A stretch of 64,000 nt of DNA, taken from contig BSBK01000967.1 in the NCBI GenBank assembly GCA_027943335.1, forward strand, positions 345,001-409,000, given 5' to 3'. The translations under genes were made by a program, and so were the position numbers. The number at the start of each line of letters is the position of its first letter. Position 1 is the first letter of the stretch. Positions 1-11,343 of this stretch are shown here, one piece after another. The notes below the pieces were generated by a model. It was not told the DNA's origin. It saw nothing but the letters and a program-made list of their open reading frames with translations, and did no database searches. The stretch comes from Chamaecyparis obtusa. Its lineage: Eukaryota; Streptophyta; Pinopsida; Cupressales; Cupressaceae.

Positions 1-80
1 TCGATTGAGTAGGGTTTGTTGAATTGATTTAAGTTTTTTTTAATTATTTTGATATTAGATTCAGAAAACAATCCCCGACC

Positions 81-443
81 ATGAAAGAGACAACAAATAC
101 CTATTTGAAAACACATGAAAATATTGATAATGTTGGAAATGAGCAACAAAGGAACCCTCAAAATGTAGCCCCACAACAAGAAAACCCTCAACAAAACTAA
201 AATCCACCGCAAAACCCAAACCCACTGCCAAACTCGAATCCAAACCCTTTGCGTCCTCCACTAAGTCACGTTGATGTCACACAAGAGGACCTTATCAATC
301 ACCTTCAACACAACATTGCCCAAATATCCATATTGGTTAATAGGTTGAGGTCGTCTACTTTTGCGCACCACTCATCCCTTGCCACTTCCTTAGAAAGAAT
401 GACCAATAGTGCAAACGAACTGTTTAAGGAGATTACAATATGA
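81..443 (+). pseudogene. Decayed retroelement-like ORF, Asn/Pro/Gln-rich N-terminus
   Basis: One frame runs from an ATG at 81 to a stop at 441-443, broken only by a TAA at 198-200. The first 55 codons are rich in Asn, Pro and Gln (runs such as NPPQNPNPLPNSNPNP). The rest (from residue 56) is a helix-prone stretch with regularly spaced Leu and Ile. A low-complexity Pro/Asn segment followed by a helical segment is common at the N-terminus of plant retrotransposon gag proteins, but I recognise no defined domain. I infer a gag-like remnant. It could also be the edge of an unrelated decayed gene, because the window starts 80 bases upstream. Confidence 0.3.
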
Positions 444-882
444 GGTTCATGGAGGGATAGATGTTGTGCATTTTATGCTAATGGGTTGTCATATGATCAA
501 GTGAAAAAAAAGGATACTTAAAGAAGACATATGTGCTCTTTTCACTGATCATATTAGTAGTAACTCCCTAGAAGTAACTATGAATTGGTTTCCCATACAT
601 TGGTGTGTTCATAATAGGATGAGAGTTTCATTTTGGGATAAGTGGTATATGGTATTTGACCAAGCACCTTGTAATAATTGGGAGGTGCCTTTACATTTTT
701 TGAGAAAGCTATATTGTGAGTTTATCCTCAACGAGAAGCTGAATTACTTTGACATCTGATAGTTCTAGGGTAGAGGGAGAGGCTTTATACAGGATAGAGT
801 TGGGGCCATAGGGTGGTAGAGCCACAACATAGGAGACATCTAGCTAAAAAATCCATAGTCCATGTTGTGGTCCCAGTAGTTG

Positions 883-1208
883 TGAAGGAGTCTATGTATT
901 TACATACCCTTCAGGCAGCTACATCATTGACTGATGTCATTATTGAGCATGGTACATAGTTAGTCGATGCAGAGGGTGGATCAACACCTACATCACCTCC
1001 ATCATCATTAGATGCTCCATTTGGCTCAACCCATCCCATTGAGCATATGTGCCCCAATTGTCAGGGTATATGTGTCGAGGTAGATACCAACGTGAATGAG
1101 GATGGTTTGACATCCCATTCATATACACATTGTGGGAGTAGATGCCATGCATTCACTATTGAGGATGTGGCCCTCACAAACAACCTATTGATGATGTTTT
1201 TTCTATGA
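883..1208 (+). pseudogene. Relic ORF with a Cys-rich (zinc-binding-like) motif
   Basis: A frame from about 883 to the TGA at 1206-1208 contains one in-frame TAG near 958. Its end encodes a Cys cluster: CPNCQGIC, then about 24 residues later HCGSRCH. The paired C-x2-C-x3-C and C-x3-C spacing suggests metal binding. The stretch between is open and ends LLMMFFL. Sequence at about 580-760 (same strand, other frame) is open for some 60 codons and could belong to the same dead gene. I do not recognise the family; a plant retroelement protein is the most likely source given the surroundings. Confidence 0.25.
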
Positions 1209-2160
1209 GATAGAGGCATGTATATTTATTTGTGTTTTGACATGTTATTAATTTTAATCACCTAAATCTTTTAAAAGTAAATAGATTTTTATAAAAGTAA
1301 ATAGATTTTCTAAGAAAATCAGGAATAATTTTTTGTGCACGGAGGGTTTGACCCTCTGAATCTTATCCATTTAAAAAAAAAATTATAGTTTAGAAACTAG
1401 ATTCAAAGTACTACAATTCTCATTCTTTACACATCTTCTAATTTTGAGTGCAAGACCCTCCAATTTCTCTTTGAAGTTTAGGTTTACCTGATTTGAGAAA
1501 AAAAAGTGGCCACTTATACACCTCTTTTTGCACACCATCTTGGTGCACTTACCTTCATAAGATATAATTATTCTAATCTCATAATTAATCTTAATTTAAT
1601 TATTTTACACAAAAATCTCACTTTACTTACAACACATGAAAATCAACTAACTTAAATAGAAAACAAACTCCAAGGAAGGGCTCATGAATTCATGTCACCT
1701 TGAGGAATTTGGATGAGTAGAAAATCATACACTTATCCATTATTTCAAGACAATCAATGGCTTGGATTGGGATTTGGATCTGTATGTTATCTCCCCTCTC
1801 TCACCATTGAGATATTGCGATAGGGCAATGATCATCTTGGCAATTTTGGGAAGTCGATATCCAGTACTTGAAATCCTGCATAAAAGATGAGCATGTACAT
1901 ACATGTATAAATATATAATAGACAATGATGGGGATTGGTCGATCATGTGGATCTTGTAAGTAAGTAACTACAACTTCATCCCTCAACCACATTAGACATG
2001 TCAAACAGAAAATTAAAATATACACACTAACCATACACATGCAAGTATGGGGTCAGTAAAACCATAAATATAAATAAAATCATCAAATGTGGATAGTCAA
2101 CATGAAGAGTGTCCTAAAAGATTCTGGCCATATAAACTAAAATTAAAACTATGAGAGGGG
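1209..2160. other. Non-coding stretch, nothing recognised
   Basis: AT-rich sequence without a convincing open frame, promoter or repeat structure. The short frames near 1,740-2,040 have no family features and are not supported as genes. Confidence 0.4.
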
Positions 2161-2162
2161 TA

Positions 2163-3720
2163 TTATAGGTACAACACCTGGATCCAATCGTCCATGAGAA
2201 ACTTGAATAGATCTTTGTAATTTCCCTTTTCATCACCATCCTCGCTAAGAATCTTGCATTGTAGCGGACATAATGAAGTAGCCAAGATATGCATATCGCT
2301 AAGACTAAATTTTGAAATGCTCCCCATCTTGTGTTCCATTTTGGTAAATTTTTTTTTCATATTCCCCACCTCGCTCTTCAAATTCATCCTTTTTGAAGTA
2401 GGTACCACATTAGAGATGACAGAGATAGTATTTATTTTCTCTGGCATCATGTTACCTATGAGGTCATTGGGCTCCCCTTTCATGCTGTTTTAAATATGGG
2501 TAGATCTATTGGTGGTTGATTTGTTGGAGCTACCAATAGCATAAACATCATTTTCATCTCCTTATGTGGTCTTCTTCTATCCATCATCCTTTTCAATTTT
2601 CTCATTTTATCCTTCGAATCATAATCAAATAGTTCAGCTATTTCCCCTTTTGTGTAGACCTTATGGAAAGTCTATGGGACCTCTGAGGCATGTTGTGTTC
2701 CTCCTCCACCTCATCCTCTTCCTCATTGTTCACTTCCTAGACATAAAGTTTGGTTTTATTAGTGGGGGGAGGGGAGTGGGGAGAGGTTTTTCCCTTTCCT
2801 TTTAGAAGTGGCAAGCTTGGGTCCTTTACCTTTCAAGCTGCTTGCATCTAGGGTGGCTATATTAAAATTAAGCACAACCGAGGTGCTAGGATGAGAGGTT
2901 ATTTTAAGAGTTCCTAGGATGAGGAATACCTTTATTTTACTAGGCTCTGGCATCTCAGCAATACTTACAAGAGGAGGAGACTATGAAATAGGGGCCTCAT
3001 AGATAATAATAAGTTTAGGAGGATAGAATGCTAAATGAAAATGATAAATCCTAGAAAGAGGCCTTGGTATAGAGGGATATGTTTGTTACCTTGAGTATGA
3101 GAAATCTCTTTTGCATCAAATACAAAACTTTCATGGGAATTAAGCAAGAAGAAAGGACACAAGATAATGTCATGATCCTGAAATGGTTAAAGAGGGGCAT
3201 GTGGTAGTAATAATAAACTTTTAAGTGCCCTTCAAGAATGAAATACTTCATAAGCATGAGACAAACTTGGTCCCATGGTAGTGGTAGTTGCATCCTCCAT
3301 ATCCTCCCTATATCTTGATCAATGCCTCATTTACTTTGAAAAACCTATTTAGGCTATTGTTGTGAACCACCCAATTAGTCTTCCTCCATTTTTTGTCTTT
3401 GAATGGTAACCTAGTTGCCTTTGCAATTACCTCCTCACTAATTTTAAAGGAGATGCCCCTAACAACAACTCTCCCATTGTCCTAGGAGTTAGAAATTTAG
3501 ATATGAAATCCCTTATCAAATTCATTAATGGATTCAATATAATTAGAAACTTCCCCTCTTTATAGATATATGCCATACTATGGGATCATTCTTGAAGTCA
3601 TTTGACTTACTAGGCTAAATGTGGACACAACCTTCACCCATCTTTGTAGCATAATGACCAATATAATACACTCCATAGGAAAATCTAAAACCCTTAATAT
3701 GGTCAGGGAAACTTGCCATT
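2163..3720 (-). pseudogene. Relic related to the N-terminal domain of the L1 ORF3 seen at 41-43 kb
   Basis: Read on the minus strand, 3,490 down to 3,310 gives a frame containing VVVRGISFKISEEVIAKAT followed by RLPFKDKKW. This parallels ITIAGITVNITEELIAEVS and RLSTKDIKF in ORF3 of L1-A (near 42,730), with similar residues just upstream of both. Downstream (minus direction) are Lys/Ser-rich frames, including 2,953-2,759 and 2,483-2,163. The latter ends in a helix-prone segment (EVGNMKKKFTKMEHKM) that resembles the coiled-coil half of ORF3 only in a general way. Frames are broken by several stops and shifts. I infer an old ORF3-type retroelement gene. No LINE reverse transcriptase is visible next to it and I could not find its 3' tail, so it may be a different element sharing this domain. 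Confidence 0.4.
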
Positions 3721-4440
3721 ATCACAAACTGATTTACAAGCAAGATAAAGGTCTGTCTATCTAAATGGATATCATCATTAGGCCATCATGTTCATAAAAT
3801 AATATCATGTGGGATACAATTTCCCATAAGAAAAGTTCATTTTAGCATGGAGTACAAGGGGTATGCTCCTTTACAAGGAATGCAATAATAAATTATTGCT
3901 TATCTTTTTATGGCCTACCTAGTCAAGTTTCCAAAGGTGAATCTTATCTATGTGCATACAAAAATATGAATTGAGTGTGGAATTGGTGTAAATAATGTAT
4001 GGATCATATTCTGAAGGGATCATACGATGAACTTAAAAAAGAGTGGAGGTTGAAGAAAGTGAATTTGATAGAGTATTTATCAAAGTTTTCAAGAGATCCT
4101 ATATTTTTATTTTCATCATTTCCCTGTACATGCTAGAAGACAATACTTTCTTTTGGTAGCTTGTGCATATTAGTGTTTAGCACCAAGACATCAAGAACTT
4201 TATTTTGTAAAGTTCTAAGTTAGGGAGAGGTGCACTTCTATAGGAGTGTACCTAAAATAAATATTGTGAGAAGTTATTCATATCATGAGTAGATTTCACT
4301 ATGGTTTTTTTTCCATATTTGGTTTTCCACATAAATCTGGTGTTCATGTGTATGTGTTATTGTTTCTATATCTTTCATGAATTATTAGTTGGTTTAAAGA
4401 TAACTACTAAAGGTGTATAATAGAATAAGTTTAATTGTGC
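3721..4440. other. Non-coding stretch, nothing recognised
   Basis: AT-rich sequence with short broken frames only. Near 4,200-4,480 the composition (ending in a C-rich motif at about 4,450) recalls the junction between a plant LTR and its internal region, but I found no matching second LTR, so no LTR element is called. Confidence 0.3.
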
Positions 4441-4502
4441 ATGTTGATTCATCCCCCCTCTTAGCATCAAAAAGTGTTTAATAGATTACTAATGACCCAA
4501 CT

Positions 4503-5800
4503 ACTGACATCATGACTCTTTCTTGTCAAAAATTTATTAGAGATGATGAATTTGTAAAATCAAATGAATTCATTTTTTTAAATTATCACAAGGAAAATAG
4601 AAGAATATTAGAAAAGAGTAGAAAATTAAAAGAAAAAATTATTTCCTTTTAAATGAAAAAAGATAGGCTCGAAGACTTCGTAAAGGAGTTTGATTTTAGT
4701 ACTGACAAAATAAATCCTAAAAAAGACAAGTAGATGGTCAAGGATGCAAGAATCTTATTGATTGATGGTTGGGCTATTGATATTTCTTTAATGTTTCATA
4801 TTGTAGGAAAAGAACAACAAAGAATTTATCACTCTAAGGAAGAGGTTGAGAAATATTACTTTATCTTAGTCTTTAGTCCGTGCATTTTGAGCTTTGTTCT
4901 ATATGGATCAAACCTAATCATTTTTAAATCTATGGCAAGTTTAGAAGGAGTGCACTGATGAAGAGAGTATATGATACTCCTACACATGAGGCTACAAACT
5001 TGATGCTAAATACTACAATATTTAGTAAAGTAGTTACAAATAAGTTATACAGTGATCATGAAAACTTGAAGTAGAAGTATACATGCCTTATTATCAATAA
5101 TTAAGAATGGTAGAGATAAATTTATATCTTGCAAGGAGGAAAAGTCCCAATTATTCAAACTCCTACCTCTATTCCTGACTTATCAAATTGAGAATCCTTG
5201 ATGACTAAGATTTGAGAATTGGAATACAAATTGGAAAAAGAAAAGTCATCAAAGGATTTTGTCACACACAATATTTTCACTAGTTTAGTCAATAATAGAT
5301 TGGCTAAGATTAATATGAAGATTGATGATGCTAGACCAAACTGTTTCTAAGGTCAAACATGAGCAGATCAGTTGAATTCAATTAAGGAGAGATGGCTCGC
5401 AAGGATACAATTACTAATAGACATGATCAAGAGATCAAATTTGATGTCAATAAGTAACTAGATTTGAGGGATGCATTCAATGCTGCCAAAAAGGAGGTGG
5501 TGGCATTGACAATAAAATTGGAAGTACAGTTGGAACAAAAATTGAAGACAATTGATCAGATAGAATGCAAGGTGTTTCCAAGCATCATAGATAAACAAGG
5601 AAACCCTAAGACAATGGATCAATGGAAGTTGAAAATAAGTTCTTTACTGTTTAGGGTAATTTCAATTATCTATGAATAAAATGAGTTGAACATGGATAAA
5701 TTGAATCAACTGCTAGATGATTGTCAAGACAACTTTCACACTTTTTTGATCTCATCTAAAATGCATAAGATATAGATAGCCTACTCAAATTCAACCTCTT
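4503..5800 (+). pseudogene. Decayed coiled-coil ORF of unknown retroelement
   Basis: Several plus-strand frames in series encode Lys/Glu/Leu-rich helical protein: a stretch from about 4,503 (KENRRILEKSRKLKEKII), an open frame 4,734-4,958, a stretch near 5,220 (ELEYKLEKEKSSKDFV), and 5,464-5,679 (DAFNAAKKEVVALTIKLEV). Stops and shifts separate them. A C-rich motif near 4,450, just upstream, looks like sequence that commonly follows a plant LTR. Together this suggests the gag region of a dead LTR retrotransposon, but I see no protease, integrase or reverse transcriptase and cannot name the family. Confidence 0.25.
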
Positions 5801-5810
5801 TCTCCAATTC

Positions 5811-6309
5811 ATGTTAATAGTTATTGGTATTTGAGTAAATTGGCTGGTAGATACTATTAAGCACAATATAAGTAGAGATTGTAATGAACAATGAAACAAC
5901 TAAACTATGGGTAACTTGAAAGAATTGGAAGCTCGTATTTATAATTTAAAATAGGTAAGTCACAATGATGCTCTAATAGAAGATTGTAATTTCCATATAT
6001 AGAATAAATGTGTTAGAAAACATGAAAAATGCTCGTATTTATAAACACCTTTGTACAAAACTTTTAACAATTTTTTGTTCAAAGTTGAAGAAACAAAAAA
6101 ACTTCACTCATTCAACTTGAAAATAACACCATGTTAAATTAAAAATAAAAAATAAAAAAATAGTATAAGAAAAGCACCCAAAAAAGTAGAGAACCTTCAA
6201 CTTGGCGAATAGAAAGTAGAGGTGAACAAAAATTCAAAACATCATTATTGAAGAAACACCCAAAATAGAGAAGCGGTGATTTATAGCCTGACCACATGAC
6301 CCTCCTCTT
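5811..6309. other. Non-coding stretch before the duplicated block
   Basis: AT-rich sequence with A-runs. No gene, repeat or regulatory signal is supported. Similarity to the second copy at 55.9 kb begins just after it. Confidence 0.4.
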
Positions 6310-6582
6310 TGAGCCCTAAAACCCCAATCCATTGTAGATCCCCTATATTTTACATAAAAAGACTTACGAACACTTAAATAGTTCCTGTGACTTCCTCTGA
6401 TAAAACGGTTCGATTGTCTAGAGGCAATTAATTTCACAATTAATGAACGAATAATGATGGTCAAACGGAATAAGGGATGGGCATCCATCCTCCATAAGTA
6501 ATCGATCATGAAGGAAGCTGTAAACAGTAGTCGGGCATTGAAGCCTGCTAGGTCATTTAATGGACCAAACACAAGGGATGTG

Positions 6583-6592
6583 TATTATAAAG
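6583..6592 (+). promoter_or_regulatory. Candidate TATA box of the small duplicated gene
   Basis: The sequence TATTATAAAG lies about 125 bases before the chosen start codon, in a stretch closely conserved with copy B (56,192-56,201). Position and sequence fit a plant core promoter; no transcript start can be seen directly. Confidence 0.5.
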
Positions 6593-6714
6593 ATCCACGA
6601 GGAAGAAAAACTGATTGTAAGCAAACGATTACGTGGAGAAACAGCATCCTCTTCCATCTCTCCATTTTCTCCCTAAAATCATATGCGCTCTCAAAGACAA
6701 CCCAAAGACAATCT

Positions 6715-7203
6715 ATGGCTGATCACCAGCTCAACTTGCACCGCAGAAGAGCCAGTGCAGACGGAGTTCATCATCAACACGAGCAAAGATCATCATCATC
6801 ATCACCGCCTGTGTGGGACTGCGGGAGTAGTCTCTACGATTCCTACGAGCTCTCCACTTTTACTCAACATCTCCAACGGGCAATTGCCGCCGGGGGAATA
6901 TCCCTTTCGTCGGCTTCTACTATCAAAGATGGGCGTGCCCGGAGTTTGTCAATGTCCCACTTCGCCTTCACGCCGACTTCCCAATTCACAGATGTTAGGG
7001 AAGACGAGCCCATGCCAGATGCCGATTTCTCATCTCACTCTAAAAGTGAGCCGTTGCATCGGAAGATGCCGAGCAGACTGGGAGTTCCCAAATTTGTTCA
7101 ACGGCTCTTTAGTAGAAGTGGTGCGAAACAGCATGATTTACATTGTAAGGCCAGCAGGACACCATTTGAGCGGATCCTCTATACAGCCGTTCATTACTGC
7201 TAG
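6715..7203 (+). CDS. Small conserved plant protein of unknown function, copy A (162 aa)
   Basis: An intact single-exon frame of 162 codons. The N-terminus is basic and His/Ser-rich (HRRRASADG), followed by the striking motif VWDCGSSLYDSYEL at about residues 33-46, a helical segment (TQHLQRAIAAGG), Ser-rich stretches with basic sites (RARSLSMS), an acidic patch, and a conserved end (RTPFERILYTAVHYC). There is no signal peptide or membrane segment. W/F-DCGSxLYDSYEL motifs resemble those I associate with small plant-specific proteins of unknown function; I cannot name the family. The ATG at 6715 was chosen because copy B starts at the matching codon. An in-frame upstream ATG at 6508 would include the TATA box and its frame is not conserved in copy B. 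Copy B differs by about 15 residues and one whole-codon indel, which suggests both copies are or were coding. Confidence 0.8.
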   Translation: MADHQLNLHRRRASADGVHHQHEQRSSSSSPPVWDCGSSLYDSYELSTFTQHLQRAIAAGGISLSSASTIKDGRARSLSMSHFAFTPTSQFTDVREDEPMPDADFSSHSKSEPLHRKMPSRLGVPKFVQRLFSRSGAKQHDLHCKASRTPFERILYTAVHYC

Positions 7204-8581
7204 AATTTCTGCTTTAAACAGCTAAATAAGTTGCTGTATGTTTTTGGAACTGATTTTGGTATAGCTTGTCAATGAAGCCACTCGTTAAGAAAGTGGGCAA
7301 CTTGTATCAGCTTTGAGCGAAATCTGCTCCTGCTAATCCGACTTTAGTGCCTGTTCTGCAATCATTCAATTAAATGTGTTCCATAGTTGAATATGGATTT
7401 GGTTTCTGTATAATTAGGTCATTCAATTGAACAGTGTTATCGTCTGTAAATCTCTCGCTTCCCAAAGAAGTGATAAGGATGATCAAATCGGAGCGGATGG
7501 AAAGGTCACTAGCGATTCGAAACGAATGTGATGTAAAGGTATACGTATTGGCCATGTGGCCCCGAGTCAAGCTCATTTCCACATCATTGTACATCTTTCA
7601 TAATAAAAAAGGAAAAGAGAATCGTGTAGGGAGATATGAGCATTTGTTTGTTCTAGATGATTTTGATTTACTTAGATAAAGATTCTTTTAAGTGTCTTTT
7701 TCAAAATGATTATCTTTACAATGTGTAGATTTTTTTATATTTTCAAAGTCAGTGTCATTTGTGTTGGGTATAAGGGAAAAAGGGTGATTTTTTGGGAGCT
7801 TGTTAAATTGTCATTTGTGTTGGATATCAGGAGAATTTGGGTGATTTCTTGGGAGCTTGTTAAATTGTCAAAAGGTCATATTTGGTCTTTTGAATTATAC
7901 GATTAGTCAAAAAAAAAATCTTTCTTTTTGAATATTTGTTCATATGATAATGGTGTATGTCTAGAGTGTTTGTTTTCCTTTCTATTTTATTTATTTGTTC
8001 TTGCATCCATTTTATTATCTACTCTATCAAAAACATGAATGCATTTAAGGCCAATGAACTAAGGGTAGGGAGAGAAGGTTGATGTCCACTAGGGTGGGTG
8101 TAAATATGATTATAGTTTGGTATGATGTATGAAAGAGGTGATAGACTGGAAATAAGCTTGGGGGAGTATGTATTATGAATGTATAATACACATGAGCCTA
8201 GGTGGAGGTAAGAAATGAGAGGTGGATCTAGTAGATAGGTAAATGGAGTGATTGAGAATGGAGGTGTAATACATTGTGATCGATGTGAGCACCTCAAGAG
8301 GGTTATAGTTAAGAAGAATTCCATATAAAGGGGTGAAGGTGAAGAACAAAAAAACCATATATGGTGGACAATTGTTAGAGGTATTGATGGCACTACAAGG
8401 ATGGATAATTGTAGTGGAGGGAGTAATGTTGAAAGATTTTATTACGATAGAAGAAAGGGAGTAAGTAGACACAAAAAAAAAAAAAAGGTAGATGATGTAA
8501 TCTTGTCAATTATGACTTATAGGCCCTCAAACCAATGTGTCTTGAAAATTGATAAATATTTTTGAACCATGTCTACAAATT
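7204..8581. other. 3' flank of the small gene, shared with copy B
   Basis: Non-coding sequence conserved with 56,821-58,188. It includes an AATAAA-like motif near 7,600 that could serve polyadenylation, a local duplication near 7,755-7,870 (the phrase TTGGGAGCTTGTTAAATTGTC occurs twice, nearly identical), and an A-run near 8,474. Copy B lacks about 20 bases at the position of 8,030. No further gene is supported. Confidence 0.5.
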
Positions 8582-8596
8582 GGCCCCGTTTGTTTG
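8582..8596 (+). repeat. Left terminal inverted repeat of the Harbinger element
   Basis: GGCCCCGTTTGTTTG, the exact reverse complement of 20,904-20,918. It closely resembles the known terminus of maize PIF elements. Confidence 0.92.
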
Positions 8597-8726
8597 TGGA
8601 ATTGGAATTTGGCCCAAAACCTGATTATCTCATAATAAGGTTTTGGTATTCTGATTTTGTATATTTGGAATATGTTTTGGACCGTTTGGTTGACCCAGAA
8701 GATGGATGAGACAATCCATCTTCTGC

Positions 8727-8875
8727 ATTTGGTTGCCATTTTCGAAATTGGAATTGGAAGATAGAAATTCCTCTTTATGTGTTTGGTTTGCAATTTCAAA
8801 TTGGAATTGGAAGATAGAAATTCATCTTCTCTGTTTGGTTCTACATTTTGAATTGGAATTAGAATTTAATTTTTA
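8727..8875 (+). repeat. Subterminal direct repeats near the left end
   Basis: Three loosely spaced copies of a unit combining TTTGGTT with GAAATTGGAATTGGAAGAT and AGAAATTC follow one another about 55-60 bases apart. Subterminal repeats in Harbinger elements can serve as protein binding sites; that role is inferred here. Confidence 0.6.
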
Positions 8876-8879
8876 ATTT

Positions 8880-9420
8880 GATATTTTATTATTTTAGTCC
8901 ATTTTTTATGTATATTTTTTTATATTAATTTATATTTTTATGTACTAAATCTTAAATAAAATTTAATATATTTTTTCCAATTCTGTAAACAGAAAACTTA
9001 AATAATTTTATACATTTATTATTTTGGTCCATTCTTTATGTATAGTTTTTTGATATTAATTTATATTTTTATGTAGTAAATCATAAAAAAAATTTAATAT
9101 ATTTTTTTCAATATCATAACAAAAAAAATAAACAATATTATACATTAACAAAAACAATAAACTTAACTTCAACAAAATTTAATATATTTTTTCCCATACA
9201 TTAACAAAAAAAAAAAATAATATTATACATTAACAAAAATAATAAACTTAACTTTAACAAAATTTAATATATTTTTTTCAATACATTAACAAAAAAAATA
9301 AACAATATTATACATTAACAAAAACAATATTGAACAGTAAACTTAACTTTTTTAAATAATTTTATACATTATCATAAACAATATTATAACAAAAAAAATA
9401 ATTATAACATTGCTCATATC
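8880..9420. repeat. AT-rich tandem repeat region
   Basis: Diverged repeats of a unit of roughly 65-85 bases containing AACAATATTATACATTAACA and TTTAATATATTTTTT. At least four copies are visible by eye. No coding potential. Confidence 0.6.
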
Positions 9421-9544
9421 ACATCAAAATATAAATAAGTCATCTAGTCCACATATATATCTATCTCCAAAAAATGATCAAACTAAGTAGTACGATGATC
9501 AAACTAAATAGTACGATTGTTGCACAAAGAAGACATCGTAAAAA

Positions 9545-9945
9545 CTAGATTTCGGCTTTAGATGTAGCCTCCACTTTTGCCATAGTTTTCTCGAGTCTTT
9601 TGCAATTCTTGCACTCGTCATCTACAACAGGTCTGTGTGTAGAACATACTGATGATGTAGACAATGACGGGGTGTCATTGACCCATCGGAAGTAACCGCA
9701 TCCACCTCCATCCTACAATACAAATCTAAGTTAGTCTCGCTATAATGACTAATATTTATTATTTGTAAATATTTAAATATTGTGCAATTAACAACCTTAT
9801 AGAAGTTTTTACAACCCCAAAATTTACAGCCTGGATTGTCCTCTGTCTGTGACTTCCTCAACACACAACGCAATCCATCACTGCAGTGACACAAAGGAGC
9901 ATTCCTCGTAGCCATCAGCATTGTATCAAGCAAAAATTTGTTCAT
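9545..9945 (-). CDS. GRF-type zinc-finger protein, two exons (105 aa), inside the transposon
   Basis: Exon 1 is 9,945-9,796 and exon 2 is 9,712-9,545, separated by an 83-bp intron with GT at 9,795 and AG ending at 9,713. Joining them gives NPGCKFWGCKNFYK followed directly by DGGGCGYFRW, the signature of a GRF zinc finger. Zinc ligands are likely Cys19/Cys21, Cys45 and Cys55. The Arg of the Gly-Arg-Phe core is replaced by Cys-Lys (PGCKF). The C-terminal part has a second Cys pair (CKNC) and a short helix. GRF fingers are known to bind single-stranded nucleic acid in other proteins, and short GRF proteins are frequent in plant genomes. The frame is intact after splicing. A later start at Met11 (MATRNAPLCHC) is an alternative. 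Its place between the left end and an internal right-type end suggests it is a passenger or accessory gene of the element. Confidence 0.72.
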
Positions 9946-9999
9946 TCATACTAATTTTGTTCACTATAACAACATGACTATATTCTATGAGTACAAATT

Positions 10000-10980
10000 G
10001 AAAAATTTATACAAAAAATATAATGACACAACTATAGCATCAGATATAACAATATCCATGAACTGGTTTTGTGGTGTGAAAACACACCGTTAAATAAGAA
10101 AACGCAAGTAGATCCACGGTCTATGCCCTTATGCCCCACATTCGATGATCAATCCTACATCTACAAAGTAAACATGATACAAAAACTAAAACTTGTTCAT
10201 TTTTAAATGGAATACACCAAGGAGTACCATCAGAAATTTTGACCATTTACAAACATGAACAGTAAACAATCATCAGATAGCTCATTTTTTTATCAGCATA
10301 TGTGGATATTTTTTGCATCGATGTTTGAAATACCTTCTTAATTTGATTGTGTAGATAGTTTTGGTTCACACTCTGTGATTCATCATCGGGATTGCAATAG
10401 ATAGTTTGAGACCAAAATGATTTCAATAGACCAAAATGATGGACTTTTCTTTCAGTCATTTTTATCTCTTCCATCCCGATGAAGGATCATAGAGTGTGAC
10501 CATAAAATATCTACAAAATTGAATCCAGAAGCTATTTCAAACATATTTAATGTCAGCATATGTGTAGTCTCACTTTATCATATGTGTAGTCTCAAAACTA
10601 TCCATTTCTATTTCTGTACCTATCACATGGTTTTTTAAAATGAATGAAAAATGAAAAGAAATTGAAGATGAAATAGAGCATTAAACAAAGTAGAATTATT
10701 AAACTTAATTTTGTAACGCAACAATAATAACAAGATGGTTAATACATACAAAATCATGAACAATACAGTCGTCTACCAAAACACATTTATAAAATCATGT
10801 CTGAAGAACTAGAAATGGATAGTTAAGAGACTACACCTTAACAATACATTAAATGAAGCATTCATCATGTGGTACTCCTTCGTGTATTCCACTTAAAAAC
10901 AAATGCAAGCTAATATGTCTGAAAGCACTCAAAATTCAAAAGATGAGAGAAACAAGGTTTCCTAAAACTGGAGAGAAAAA
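10000..10980. other. Non-coding part of the Harbinger left segment
   Basis: No recognisable gene. A minus-strand frame at 10,474-10,247 has no family features. The phrase AGCATATGTGTAGTCTCA near 10,555-10,590 is locally repeated. Confidence 0.35.
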
Positions 10981-10986
10981 CAAAAA

Positions 10987-11169
10987 AATGGAGAGAAAAA
11001 CAAACACTATATAAAATGAAGTATAAAATGACAAGCACACTTTGTGAAAGCCAACATAATCACTAGCAACACAAAATAATGGAGAGGAAAATGAGCACTA
11101 TATAAAATGAAGTATAAAATGACAAGCACACTCTGTGAAAGCCAACATAATCACTAGCAACACAAAATA
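10987..11169. repeat. Tandem duplication, 91-bp unit, two copies
   Basis: Two near-identical units follow each other; the phrase ACTATATAAAATGAAGTAT begins at 11,006 and again at 11,097. They differ at only a few positions. Confidence 0.8.
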
Positions 11170-11325
11170 ATCTTGGCATGGATCCAAGGAATTAACACAA
11201 TAAAAATACTAGCGGGTACTTACTAGTGGCTCCAACATAAATATCCAATGCTTCCATTTCTCATAAAACTATATTTTGTAAGGTCATAATTGGGTTATCA
11301 TCTTCATATTCCTGTCATCTTTCGA

Positions 11326-11340
11326 CAAACAAACGGGCCC
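11326..11340 (-). repeat. Internal right-type terminal repeat, followed by TAA
   Basis: CAAACAAACGGGCCC matches the right terminus of the element at all but one base, and about 45 bases inside it (reading inward) also match the right end near 20,870-20,900. It is followed by TAA at 11,341-11,343, a canonical Harbinger target. It marks the former right end of an element lying at 8,582-11,340 or inserted there. Confidence 0.8.
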
Positions 11341-11343
11341 TAA

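Noticed and set aside
4200..4480. LTR end of a Copia- or Gypsy-type element
   Set aside because: The C-rich motif near 4,450 is suggestive, but no second LTR, primer-binding site or pol gene could be found.
6508..6714. N-terminal extension of the small gene from an upstream ATG
   Set aside because: It would include the candidate TATA box, and the matching region in copy B is not read in the same frame.
8019..8472. Minus-strand frames of 99-124 codons in the 3' flank of the small gene
   Set aside because: Two overlapping frames of low complexity; the matching frames in copy B (57,649-58,081) are altered by indels that are not multiples of three.
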